A stretch of DNA of 64,000 nt from Pseudomonas putida (GTDB taxonomy: Bacteria > Pseudomonadota > Gammaproteobacteria > Pseudomonadales > Pseudomonadaceae), in assembly GCF_002741075.1 (NCBI RefSeq), contig NZ_CP016634.1, positions 4,392,501 through 4,456,500 of the forward strand, given 5' to 3'. Positions 28,486-36,602 of this stretch are shown piece after piece. The translations under genes and the position numbers were made by a program. A model generated the notes under the pieces. That model searched no databases and was not told the DNA's origin. It saw nothing but the letters and a program-made list of their open reading frames with translations. Within the stretch, counting starts at the first letter, position 1; every line of letters starts with the position of its first letter.

Positions 28486-29157
28486 TCAACCCACCGAGCC
28501 ACGCCCGGTCTCCCGTAACTGCTTGGCCCGCGCCTGGGCCTCGGCGAACTGCTCAGGCTTGAGCCCTAGCCGGGCCACCAGGTCGGCGGCCTGCTGCCAG
28601 TTGTCCTCGACCAGCGACAGGGTCACCAGGTTGACCGCAGGCAAGGGGTTGTCGTCCTTGAGCTCGATGGCGGTCAGGAACTCGAAGCGCGCTTGCTCGT
28701 GATCACCCAGGTTCATCAGCACTACCCCCAGGTCGTTGCGCACCTTCTCGTCGGTCGGTGCCAGGCGCACGGCCCGTTGCAGATTGCGCAGCGCCTGTGC
28801 ATCGTCGCCACGCGCCGAAGCGAGCTGGCCCAGGCCGTGCTCGCCTTCGGCCGCCAGGCAGCCGCCGAGCAGGCTGCGGTACAAGGGCTCGGCCTCGCTG
28901 CGCCCAAGCAGGCGCAGCACCTTGGCCTTGCGCAGGCGCACCTGGTCGAGGTCATCCGGCAGTTGCTGCAGGTGCGCGTAGCTGGCGTGAGGGCGCCCGT
29001 CGTTGAGCATCTCGTCCGCCAGGTTGAGGGCCAGCTGCTGGTCGGCACTGGGCTTGCCACAGGACGAGGTACCCAGCAACCGGACAAAACCCTCGGGTGG
29101 CTGGCCGGCACAGCCTGCCAGCAACAACAGCCCGGTGAACAACAGGATCGCTTTCAT
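28486..29157 (-). CDS. tadD: TadD lipoprotein with TPR repeats
   Basis: A 223-residue outer-membrane lipoprotein: lipobox LLAGC with lipid Cys16, then TPR-like helical pairs (ALRNLQRAVRLAPTDEKVRNDLG, then ARFEFLTAIELKDDNPLPAVN). In Tad systems TadD acts like a pilotin for the RcpA secretin. It ends 19 bp before the DUF3613 gene and starts 15 bp after tadC, inside the main tad operon. Confidence 0.88.
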   Translation of the reverse strand: MKAILLFTGLLLLAGCAGQPPEGFVRLLGTSSCGKPSADQQLALNLADEMLNDGRPHASYAHLQQLPDDLDQVRLRKAKVLRLLGRSEAEPLYRSLLGGCLAAEGEHGLGQLASARGDDAQALRNLQRAVRLAPTDEKVRNDLGVVLMNLGDHEQARFEFLTAIELKDDNPLPAVNLVTLSLVEDNWQQAADLVARLGLKPEQFAEAQARAKQLRETGRGSVG

Positions 29158-29172
29158 CCGACTCTTCCTTTC

Positions 29173-30048
29173 TCAGAACGCCAGGGCCCGCGTCAGTGCG
29201 GTGAAACCCGGTCCGGCCAGGACAATGATCAAGGCCGGGAACAAGAACATCATCATCACCGCCGACATCTTTGCCGACATCTTCGAGACCCGCTCCTGCA
29301 TACGTGTGAGGCGCCGATCATCGAGCAAGGTCTTGAGCCCCTGCAGCGACTTCATCGCACCGCTGCCCTGCACCAGCAACTGGCGCAGGATCACGCAGGT
29401 GTCGATGAACTCGTCCACCGCCAGCAGGCGTGCAGTCTTTTCCAGCTCCGGCCCCAGCGCGAGGCCTGAGTCCACGCGTTGCAAAACCAGCCGCAGCTCT
29501 TCGCTGACGAGCGGTACCAGCGTGCGGCTCTCATGGCTCAGCACGCGCAAGGCCTGTTCGACCGCCAGGCCGCTCTCGAACAAGATGCGCAGCAAAGGGA
29601 TCACCAGGCTCACCTCCTGGGCGATGCGTTGCTGGCGGCGCAGCGCCGCCATCGCCAACAGGCGCTTGGGCAGCAGATACCCGATGCCCAGAGCACACAG
29701 GGGCAGCACCAGTCCATGACCGAGGCCGCCCTGCTGAAGCACCAGCGTCAGGACCGCCGCCAACACCGGCAGCCCCAGTTGCAGGGCCGCGAACAAGGCC
29801 CTGTGACGGCTACGACGCCAACCCACCCGCTCCAGCAGGGTGTGGGTTTCGCTGTCCAGGGTCTGCAGGCGCCGGCCCAGCGCCGAGTTCCCCAGCCAAT
29901 GCAGCCAGTCCCCCAGCCGTTCCTCACGTGCCAGTTGGCCTTGCAGGCGCCGGGCGACCATCTGCCGGGCGCGGACCTGACGCAGCGCCTGCAGGCTCAA
30001 CAGAACGAAGCCTGCGAACAGGCACGCGGCACAGATCAGCCAGGCCAT
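29173..30048 (-). CDS. tadC: TadC inner-membrane platform protein (T2SSF)
   Basis: A 291-residue T2SSF-domain protein. An N-terminal helix ([22 protein letters not shown]), two helices about residues 95-140, and a C-terminal helix ([22 protein letters not shown]) flank the cytoplasmic domain with [24 protein letters not shown]. It pairs with TadB to form the platform for Flp polymerisation. ATG 30048 has GAGGAG 9 bases upstream; upstream extension to 30147 overlaps tadB heavily and is not used. Confidence 0.9.
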   Translation of the reverse strand: MAWLICAACLFAGFVLLSLQALRQVRARQMVARRLQGQLAREERLGDWLHWLGNSALGRRLQTLDSETHTLLERVGWRRSRHRALFAALQLGLPVLAAVLTLVLQQGGLGHGLVLPLCALGIGYLLPKRLLAMAALRRQQRIAQEVSLVIPLLRILFESGLAVEQALRVLSHESRTLVPLVSEELRLVLQRVDSGLALGPELEKTARLLAVDEFIDTCVILRQLLVQGSGAMKSLQGLKTLLDDRRLTRMQERVSKMSAKMSAVMMMFLFPALIIVLAGPGFTALTRALAF

Positions 30049-30050
30049 GG

Positions 30051-30929
30051 TCAAAGGCTCCTCATCATGCGCCAGAGCATCAGGCACCCCACCGCCTGCA
30101 GGGCGAAGGCGAACAGCAACATCATCTGGCCCTGGCTGTCCCGCCACATGGCCATCAGGTAGCCGGGGTTGCCCAGCAAAAAGTAGCCGACCATGGTCAG
30201 CGGCAATGCGCCGAGGATCAAGGCGGTGATCCGCGTCTCGCCGGTCATGGCCCTGAGCTGGCGAGCGCCCTGCTCACGCTCGCGGATCAGCTTGATCAGG
30301 TTCTCCATCAGCTCGCTGGCGTTGCCGCCATAGTGCTGGTTGATGCGCAGCCCCAAGGCGAACAGACGCAGTTCGTCCTGCTCGTACAGTTCCGCCAGCT
30401 CATGCACGGCCTCCTCCAACGGCACACCCATACGCACATTGCGCTGCACACGGCCCATGGCCGAACGCAACGGCTCGCGCGTGCCCTCGATTCCGCCCAG
30501 CACCGCATCACTCAGCGTGCGGCCGGCCTTGAGGCTGCGCACGCTGTAGTCCAGCAGCCCTGGCAGTTGCTCGACGATCTGCGCCAAGCGGCGGCGGCAG
30601 CGCCAGCCCAAGTAGAGGTAGGCCAACAGTGGCAGCGTTGTCAGCACCAACAGGGCCACGATCCAGCCCGCCAGCAACAGGGCCAGCGCGACCAACGCCA
30701 GCCAGCCCAACAGCCAAGGGCGCAGGCTGACCTCACCCTGGACCAGCCCCGCCCGCTGCAGCAGCGGATCGAGCCAGTCGCGCCTGGCGGTGCTGGTGCG
30801 CACGCTTTGGTAGGCACGCCCAAGCCGCAGCAGGATGCGCTCCTCGCGGCGCTTGTTCTGGCTGCGACGAAGCAGCAGCAATGCCGCCCCCAGCAGCAAA
30901 GGCGCCAGTGCCAGCAGCAGCGGGCCCAT
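30051..30929 (-). CDS. tadB: TadB inner-membrane platform protein (T2SSF)
   Basis: A 292-residue T2SSF protein: an N-terminal helix, a helical pair near residues 75-110 ([24 protein letters not shown]), the domain motif [21 protein letters not shown], and two C-terminal helices ([20 protein letters not shown] and [18 protein letters not shown]). ATG 30929 shares a base with the tadA stop (TGATG); a GTG one codon earlier is possible. tadC starts 2 bp after its stop. Confidence 0.92.
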   Translation of the reverse strand: MGPLLLALAPLLLGAALLLLRRSQNKRREERILLRLGRAYQSVRTSTARRDWLDPLLQRAGLVQGEVSLRPWLLGWLALVALALLLAGWIVALLVLTTLPLLAYLYLGWRCRRRLAQIVEQLPGLLDYSVRSLKAGRTLSDAVLGGIEGTREPLRSAMGRVQRNVRMGVPLEEAVHELAELYEQDELRLFALGLRINQHYGGNASELMENLIKLIREREQGARQLRAMTGETRITALILGALPLTMVGYFLLGNPGYLMAMWRDSQGQMMLLFAFALQAVGCLMLWRMMRSL

Positions 30930-32185
30930 CACATCACCCCATCCTGGCGCAGCTTGGCGCCTGCCGGGTTGGGGGCATCGCGCAAGAAGCCCTCGCCGCC
31001 ACGCCGGTCGAGGCGGAACAGGGTATTGGTGACATACACATCGTCACGCACCCCGACCACCTCCAGTACTTCGCTGACGCAACGCCGGCCATCAGCCAGG
31101 CGGGTCAGCTGGATCACCACGTCGAGCGCCGCGCACACCATCTGCCGCAGGGTCTTCTCGGCCACCTGGCGTCCCGTCAGCCCCACCAGGGTCTCCAGAC
31201 GCAGCAGTGCATCCTGGGCGGTGTTGGCGTGCACCGTGCTCATCGAGCCGTCGTGTCCGGTGTTCATCGCGGTGAGCACGTCGAGCACCTCGGCGCCGCG
31301 GATCTCGCCGAGCAGGATGCGGTCCGGGCGCATACGCAAAGCGTTGCGGATAAGCTCGCTGGCTTTTATCTCGCCATGCCCCTCGGCATTCGGTGGCCGG
31401 GTTTCCAGGCGTACCACGTGCGGGTGGTGCAGTTGCAGCTCCGCCACGTCTTCGATGGTCACCAGACGCTCGTGAGGGGAGATCATCTGGCTGAGGATAT
31501 TGAGCAAGGTGGTCTTGCCCGTGCCCGTGCCGCCGCTGACCAGGATGTTGCAGCGCCGGGTCACGGCACGCTCGAAGAAGTCGAAGATGGCCTGGTCGAT
31601 AGCCCGGGTGGCCAGCAGGTCGGCGCTCTTGAGCATGTCCTGGCGGAACTTGCGGATCGACAGGCAGGGCCCGTCCAACGCCACCGGCGGAATGATCGCA
31701 TTGACCCGGCGGCCGTCAGGCAGGCGTGCATCGACCATCGGCGAAGACTCATCCAGACGTCGCCCGAGCGGGGCGAGAATGCGCTGCATCACCCGCTCCA
31801 CATGATGGGCGTCGATGAAGCGCAAGTCAGTGCGCTGGAGCATCCCGGCCCGCTCGACGAAGACCCGGTGCGGGCCGTTGACCAGGATCTCGGTGACACT
31901 GGCATCGCGCAGCAGTACTTCCAGCGGGCCGTAGCCTGTCAACTCATCGACCAGCTCCTCGGCCAGGCGCTCGGTCTCGTAGCGCGACAGCGCCAGGTGA
32001 AGCCGTGCCACGTAGTCGCCGACCTGCTCCACGACGAACTGGGTGAGTGCGGGCCGCGCGCCTTCGAGCAGGTTGCGGCCGCTGTCTTCGATGGCATCAA
32101 TGACAAAACGGTGCAAGGCACGCTTGAGTGCCTGCGGGTCGGCTCCGGCATGGCGCGGGCCGCCAAAGGGTTCGTCGGCGCTCAT
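30929..32185 (-). CDS. tadA: TadA pilus assembly ATPase
   Basis: A 418-residue secretion ATPase of the VirB11/GspE superfamily (CpaF type). Walker A is [13 protein letters not shown] near residue 217, the Asp box is [11 protein letters not shown], Walker B is [11 protein letters not shown], and the His box follows at [12 protein letters not shown]. It powers extension (and perhaps retraction) of the Flp pilus from the cytoplasm. It overlaps tadZ by four bases and tadB by one, so the three are tightly coupled. Confidence 0.95.
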   Translation of the reverse strand: MSADEPFGGPRHAGADPQALKRALHRFVIDAIEDSGRNLLEGARPALTQFVVEQVGDYVARLHLALSRYETERLAEELVDELTGYGPLEVLLRDASVTEILVNGPHRVFVERAGMLQRTDLRFIDAHHVERVMQRILAPLGRRLDESSPMVDARLPDGRRVNAIIPPVALDGPCLSIRKFRQDMLKSADLLATRAIDQAIFDFFERAVTRRCNILVSGGTGTGKTTLLNILSQMISPHERLVTIEDVAELQLHHPHVVRLETRPPNAEGHGEIKASELIRNALRMRPDRILLGEIRGAEVLDVLTAMNTGHDGSMSTVHANTAQDALLRLETLVGLTGRQVAEKTLRQMVCAALDVVIQLTRLADGRRCVSEVLEVVGVRDDVYVTNTLFRLDRRGGEGFLRDAPNPAGAKLRQDGVM

Positions 32186-33375
32186 TTATGGCTCCACAGG
32201 CGGCGCAGCCAGGTGGTGGCGGTGGGCTTGGCCAGGTGCTCCGAGCGCCGCGCCAGTCGCTCGCCGAGGTAATGCAGGGCCTGGGTCAGGCTCTCCCGGG
32301 GGGCCAGTTCGAACAGGCTCAGGCCTTGGTTCTTGGCGTTCAGGCGCATCTCCGGGCTATAGGGCAACGCCTTGAGCAAGGTCAGGCCGTAGCGCTTGGC
32401 CAAGGTATCGGCGTCGGGCGCCACGTTGCGCAGGTAGCGGTCCACCAGCAGCACGGCATGGTCGAGCTTGACGCCCCGGTCACGCCACTGCTCGAGCACC
32501 TCCAGGTTGCGCCGGCAATCGAGAATGTTCTGGTCGGTGTAGATGATCAGCTTGTCGCAATGGCTGACGATGGTGCGCAAGGCATCGTTGTCGGCCTGCC
32601 CGGTGAGGTTGACCACGATGTGCTGGAAGTGCTGGCGCAGGGCGCTGAGCAACATGTACAGCTCGGCCGCGCTGGTTTGTTGCAACGGGTCGTCGCTGTC
32701 GGCATAGGCAAGGATGCGCAGACCGCCCTTGTCACGTGGGAAGGCGCTGTCGATGAGGGTGCCATCGAGCCGACGCAGATGGCGCAGCGCATCGCCGAAA
32801 TAGAACGATGCGTCCAGCCCGAGCAAGGCCAGGCTGTCACCGCGCGGCAGGCCAAGGTCCAGCAGCAAGGCTTGCTGGCCGCTTTCCTGCACCACCCGCG
32901 CCAGGTGGGTGGTCAGCAACGCGCCATCGGCAGCGGCCTGGGCGCCGTAGAGCACTGTCAACCCGCCCAGGCTTGGGTTGCTGGTGACCGCCGGCAGGCG
33001 CTTGCCCAGGCGCCGCACCAAGCCTGCGACCTCGCTGGCGCGCGAACCATAGGCGACGAAGTCCCGGGCACCGGCGCGCATGGCGTGCAGCACCAGTTGG
33101 TTGTCCATGCCATCGCCCAGGGCCACGATGGCCAACATCGGCTTGGCCTCCAGCACCCCCTCGATCAACGCGCACTGGTTGATCAACTGCTCGCGGTCCA
33201 GACCAATGAACAGCAGGTTGCTGAAGGTCACATCAACCAACGCCAGCAACTCGTCGAGGCTGCCGCCGCTGGCTCCGATCACCTGGCCGAGCGGGGCCAG
33301 CGCGCCCTGCAGCCAGCGCAGATCCTCCTCGTTGCGGGTGATGGCCAGGTAGGTCTGGTTCAGGCTCTCGCTCAT
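32182..33375 (-). CDS. tadZ: TadZ, atypical ParA/MinD-like localisation protein
   Basis: A 397-residue protein with an N-terminal receiver-like domain (about residues 8-125, ending MRAGARDFVAYGSRASEV) and a C-terminal ParA/MinD fold. The Walker A position reads VLYGAQAAADGALLTT; the lysine and KGGxGKT pattern are lost, while the later VLLVDRYLRNVAPD is kept. TadZ is thought to place the Tad machine at the pole. It overlaps rcpA and tadA by four bases each. The missing P loop agrees with the known atypical nature of TadZ. Confidence 0.87.
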   Translation of the reverse strand: MSESLNQTYLAITRNEEDLRWLQGALAPLGQVIGASGGSLDELLALVDVTFSNLLFIGLDREQLINQCALIEGVLEAKPMLAIVALGDGMDNQLVLHAMRAGARDFVAYGSRASEVAGLVRRLGKRLPAVTSNPSLGGLTVLYGAQAAADGALLTTHLARVVQESGQQALLLDLGLPRGDSLALLGLDASFYFGDALRHLRRLDGTLIDSAFPRDKGGLRILAYADSDDPLQQTSAAELYMLLSALRQHFQHIVVNLTGQADNDALRTIVSHCDKLIIYTDQNILDCRRNLEVLEQWRDRGVKLDHAVLLVDRYLRNVAPDADTLAKRYGLTLLKALPYSPEMRLNAKNQGLSLFELAPRESLTQALHYLGERLARRSEHLAKPTATTWLRRLWSHK

Positions 33376-34616
33376 CGTGATAACCCGCTACGGCCTTCGA
33401 AATTGCCGTTTTCCATAAAGAACAGTTGCCCCCAGCTGGGGTCGTAGGTGCGCAGGTGCTCACCGGGCAACTCCGGCAGGCGGGCATTGGCGGCGAGCGG
33501 CTGGACCAGATGAGGGGTGACGATCATCAGCAGTTCGGTGTCTTCGCGATTGACCGTCGACTGACGAAAGAACGCACCGAGAATTGGCAGGTTGCCAAGA
33601 CCCGGGAACTTGTCCACGGCCGAACGGGTGCTACTGCTGACCAAGCCACTGATGATGAAACTTTCCCCATCGGCCAGGGAAATGCTGGTATCGGTGCGCC
33701 GCACTTTCAGACCCGGCACCAGGGTGCCGGCGATGTTTACCGCATTGGTGTAGTCCAGCTCGCTGACTTCCGGCGCGACCTTGAGGGTAATGCGGTCGCG
33801 GCTCACCACGGTGGGCGTCAGGGCCAGGCGCACGCCAAACTCCTTGTATTCGATCGACACGCTGTCGCTACCGGTGCTCGGCACAGGGATGGGAATCTCG
33901 CCCCCGGCCAGGAAGCTTGCCGTCAGCCCACTGAGCACGGTCAGGCTGGGGCGCGCCAAGGTGTAGGCGAAGCCGCTGTTTTCCAGGGCGTTGATCGCCG
34001 CCAGGAAGCGGCTGCTCCCACCCCCCCAGACAATGTTGAACACATTGTCGTCGAGCGGAATCAACGGCCGGGCGATCGGCACGTCGCCGGGCGTGACGCG
34101 TGTACCCGGCACAGTGCCAGGCGACCCGATCAGGCTGTTGTTAGAGCCCTTGAAGAACAGCCGCGCCCCGGCTTCCTTGTATTTGCTGCGCTGCACCTCG
34201 ACGAAGCGGATATCGGCCTGCACCTGGCTGGGCAACTGTTGGTCCTGCGCGGGCAGCATCGTGTCTTCGGCCATGTCCGCGCTGGCCCGGCCCTTGACGA
34301 ACAGCATGGCCCGGTGCGGCGCCGGCGCGCAGGCGGTCCACAGCATGAGGCTGGTAGTGCCCGGCCCCACGGCGGTCAACAACACGGCACGCTCACCGCT
34401 GGCCTGGACATCGGCCACCTTGGGCTCGCCCACCGCCACTCGGCTGATAGCCACGGGCAGGCGCAGCTCCTGTTGCAGGCCCTGGTCCATCTCGATCACC
34501 GAGGGCAACTGGCTGAATGCGGCGCAGCCTTTATCGGCCGCCTGGGCCATCGGCAACAACGTCAGCATCGTCAGGGCTGGGCACAACTGTCTGAGTATCC
34601 GCTCGATACTACGCAT
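33372..34616 (-). CDS. rcpA: RcpA/CpaC outer-membrane secretin
   Basis: A 414-residue secretin. A signal peptide (ALTMLTLLPMAQA) is followed by a BON/N-domain type region (PVAISRVAVGEPKVADVQ, then GPGTTSLMLW) and the C-terminal secretin pore with FLAGGEIPIPV, VRRTDTSISLADGESFIISGL and LPILGAFFRQ, ending with VTPHLV. It forms the gated outer-membrane channel for the Flp pilus, piloted by TadD. It overlaps tadZ by four bases and lies 18 bp after rcpC. Confidence 0.93.
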   Translation of the reverse strand: MRSIERILRQLCPALTMLTLLPMAQAADKGCAAFSQLPSVIEMDQGLQQELRLPVAISRVAVGEPKVADVQASGERAVLLTAVGPGTTSLMLWTACAPAPHRAMLFVKGRASADMAEDTMLPAQDQQLPSQVQADIRFVEVQRSKYKEAGARLFFKGSNNSLIGSPGTVPGTRVTPGDVPIARPLIPLDDNVFNIVWGGGSSRFLAAINALENSGFAYTLARPSLTVLSGLTASFLAGGEIPIPVPSTGSDSVSIEYKEFGVRLALTPTVVSRDRITLKVAPEVSELDYTNAVNIAGTLVPGLKVRRTDTSISLADGESFIISGLVSSSTRSAVDKFPGLGNLPILGAFFRQSTVNREDTELLMIVTPHLVQPLAANARLPELPGEHLRTYDPSWGQLFFMENGNFEGRSGLSR

Positions 34617-34634
34617 GGCGGCGTCCTTGCTAGG

Positions 34635-35573
34635 TCACGGAGTCTTGGAGGGGTCGGCAGCCTGGGCGCCACGGATGATCTGCATGCCCGAGGCACCGCT
34701 GCCGGGCGCCACCGCCTTGGCAATCGGCACCTGGGAGAGCTGACTGAAACGATAGAGGTCGCGGTTGGCGTTTTCCACTTGGGGGCTGGCATCAGGGGCG
34801 GACCAGTAGCGGGCCAGGCGTTGCTCGTCGGCGCTGCGCACCGCCAGGCGCAAGGTCCCTGTCTGGGCGGCCAGCATCAGCCGGCTGGCCAGCGCTTCGG
34901 GCACCGCCAGCGCCACGGTGCGGGTCGCGCCGCCCGGTTGATCGCGACGGGCCTTCTGTTCCTCCTGGGTCTGCGCCGGTCGGCCATCGTTGGCCAGGCC
35001 CATCTGCTCACCCACACTGAGCACCCGCAACGCGGGCAGCACCACCTGCGCGGAGGATTGGGGGTTGTTGTTTTCTTCCCGCAGGAACAACAGCACATCC
35101 ACATAGTCGCCGGGACGAAGCTGCCCGGCGGCGCCGATCACATCATCGACCGCCACGGCCACGGCCCGTTCGTGGGGGCGGATCATCCGCGCCAGCGGGC
35201 CACCCGCCTGGAAGCTGTCTTCGGCCAGCCAGCTGCCTGCCGCCAGTGGGCGCATGCTGCTGCGCCCCAGAACCTGTTCGAGTCGTTGAAACGCCCCGGC
35301 CGGTACCACTTGCAGGCGCTCCACCAACAGATCGTCCTGGGTCAAGGGGGTATTGGCGGCAACGTCGCGGCGCAACACGACGATCTGCGAGCGCACCGGC
35401 TCCTCGGCCTTGGCTGGGGTTGGCGCGGCGGCAGGCGCGACAACGGGGGCCACCACCGGGGCAGGTTGCACGACAGGCGCCGCAGGGCGGCTGAGAACCA
35501 GCCCCCAATACCCTGCCGCCAGGGCGGCGACCAGGAAGAAGCTGGCGAGCATCATGGTCAAGCGACTACTCAT
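34635..35573 (-). CDS. rcpC: RcpC/CpaB pilus assembly protein
   Basis: A 312-residue CpaB-family protein. One N-terminal helix (LTMMLASFFLVAALAAGYWGLVLS) is followed by a Pro/Ala/Val-rich linker to about residue 55, then an SAF domain (VVLRRDVAANTPLTQDDLLVERL, residues about 62-130) and the RcpC domain with LRPGDYVDVLLFLRE. It is periplasmic and helps shape the secretin. It is first in the eight-gene operon and divergent from flp. ATG 35573 is chosen so that the helix sits at the start; an in-frame ATG at 35603 is also possible. Confidence 0.9.
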   Translation of the reverse strand: MSSRLTMMLASFFLVAALAAGYWGLVLSRPAAPVVQPAPVVAPVVAPAAAPTPAKAEEPVRSQIVVLRRDVAANTPLTQDDLLVERLQVVPAGAFQRLEQVLGRSSMRPLAAGSWLAEDSFQAGGPLARMIRPHERAVAVAVDDVIGAAGQLRPGDYVDVLLFLREENNNPQSSAQVVLPALRVLSVGEQMGLANDGRPAQTQEEQKARRDQPGGATRTVALAVPEALASRLMLAAQTGTLRLAVRSADEQRLARYWSAPDASPQVENANRDLYRFSQLSQVPIAKAVAPGSGASGMQIIRGAQAADPSKTP

Positions 35574-35870
35574 ATCCGCTATCCCCTTACGCCGTTTGCT
35601 CATTCAAGTGATGGCAAAAAGAAACTATTTCGCTATTGCAAGGTAGTCCAGAACCCACAAATTGCCATGAGAAACAGGTACTTTTGGATGCCACTAAATT
35701 GACACCTCAACAAAACAGAAACTTAGCGCGTCTATTCAAAACCTATACTTTTGAATTAATCCGTTCTTACATTTGCGGCTTTCGATAGGTTGGCAAATCC
35801 TGTGATGGCAAAGGGGTATCACACAGGCGATTCCCCGCCATCAGCGCTCGAACGCGCGAGGAGTTGCACC
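35574..35870. promoter_or_regulatory. Divergent flp / rcpC promoter region
   Basis: A 297-bp region, clearly AT-richer than its surroundings, serving two divergent pilus transcripts. It contains the repeated word GTGATGGCAAA at 35609-35619 and 35802-35812, a related TTGGCAAA near 35790, and the inverse ATTGCCAT near 35671. These are candidate binding sites for PprB or another activator. No gene is seen. Confidence 0.55.
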
Positions 35871-36095
35871 ATGTCGCTCAAACGCATTCTTCTCCACTGC
35901 AAACAGTTCATCACGCGCAAGGACGGCGCCTCCGGTATCGAATACGCGGTGATCGCAGCCATGGTGGCAGTCGTGCTGGCGGGGTTCGTCCCTGGCGTGT
36001 CCAAGAACATCACATCGGTCATGAACAAAATTCAGACGGCCATCACAGCGGATAGTGGTACCGGGACTGGCACGGGGACTGGAACCGGCGGTTAA
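35871..36095 (+). CDS. flp: Flp-type IVb major prepilin
   Basis: A 74-residue prepilin. Leader MSLKRILLHCKQFITRKDG is cut after Gly19, and the mature start ASGIEYAVIAAMVAVVLAG has Glu at +5 and Tyr at +6, the Flp motif. The C-terminus is a glycine/threonine repeat (five GT units). ATG 35871 follows GAGGAG with 8-base spacing. It reads away from rcpC, sharing the AT-rich region. FppA should process it and TadA-TadB-TadC assemble it. Confidence 0.95.
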   Translation: MSLKRILLHCKQFITRKDGASGIEYAVIAAMVAVVLAGFVPGVSKNITSVMNKIQTAITADSGTGTGTGTGTGG

Positions 36096-36142
36096 GGGCC
36101 AGCAAACTGGAAGCTTTGGACCCCATTCGACAGGAGCCGACC

Positions 36143-36550
36143 ATGCCACTCTCTTCCTTGCGTCAACAGATCCTCCTGGTAGACGACGAGGAAGAGGCCC
36201 TGCTCGAACTCGCCGAACTGCTGGAGAACGAAGGTTTCATCTGCCTGACCGCCACCTCGGTCAAAAGCGCCCTGCTCCAGCTCACCCGCCACCCGGACGT
36301 GGCCTTGGTCATCACTGACCTGCGCATGCCCGAGGAAAGCGGCATCGGCCTGATCAAGCGTTTGCGTGACCACACGGCCCGCCAGCACCTGCCGGTGATC
36401 GTCATGTCCGGTCACGCCGACATGGAAGACATCAGCGACCTGCTGCGCCTTCAGGTGCTGGACCTGTTTCGCAAGCCCATCTACCACGCGCGCCTGCTGG
36501 AGACGCTGGACAACCTGTTCCCTAAACCTCGGATGCAGGTCGTGTGCTGA
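36143..36550 (+). CDS. Stand-alone receiver-domain response regulator
   Basis: A 135-residue single receiver with no output domain. All phosphorylation residues are present: Asp14-Asp15, acceptor Asp59 (VITDLRMPEE), Ser89 and Lys111 (FRKPI). ATG 36143 has AGGAG 7 bases upstream. It lies 47 bp after flp on the same strand and is probably cotranscribed. Residue spacing matches the PprB receiver (also acceptor Asp59), so it could compete for, or buffer, phosphate from PprA. That link is inferred. A hairpin at 36557-36573 separates it from the convergent TpsB gene. Confidence 0.85.
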   Translation: MPLSSLRQQILLVDDEEEALLELAELLENEGFICLTATSVKSALLQLTRHPDVALVITDLRMPEESGIGLIKRLRDHTARQHLPVIVMSGHADMEDISDLLRLQVLDLFRKPIYHARLLETLDNLFPKPRMQVVC

Positions 36551-36556
36551 TCCCCC

Positions 36557-36573
36557 GGGGCGCTGAGCGCCCC
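36557..36573. terminator. Bidirectional hairpin between the receiver gene and the TpsB gene
   Basis: GGGGCGCT-G-AGCGCCCC, 8-bp arms around a single base, placed between two convergent stop codons. Confidence 0.65.
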
Positions 36574-36602
36574 ATCGCAGGCTTTTCGTGCGCCGGCTGA
36601 TC

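Noticed and set aside
33426..35702. A 758-residue plus-strand frame
   Set aside because: It is antisense to rcpA and rcpC and has no start context or known domain.
21712..36550. Tad region as a recently acquired mobile island
   Set aside because: No integrase, transposase, tRNA or attachment repeat is visible at either edge, and base composition resembles the flanks by eye.
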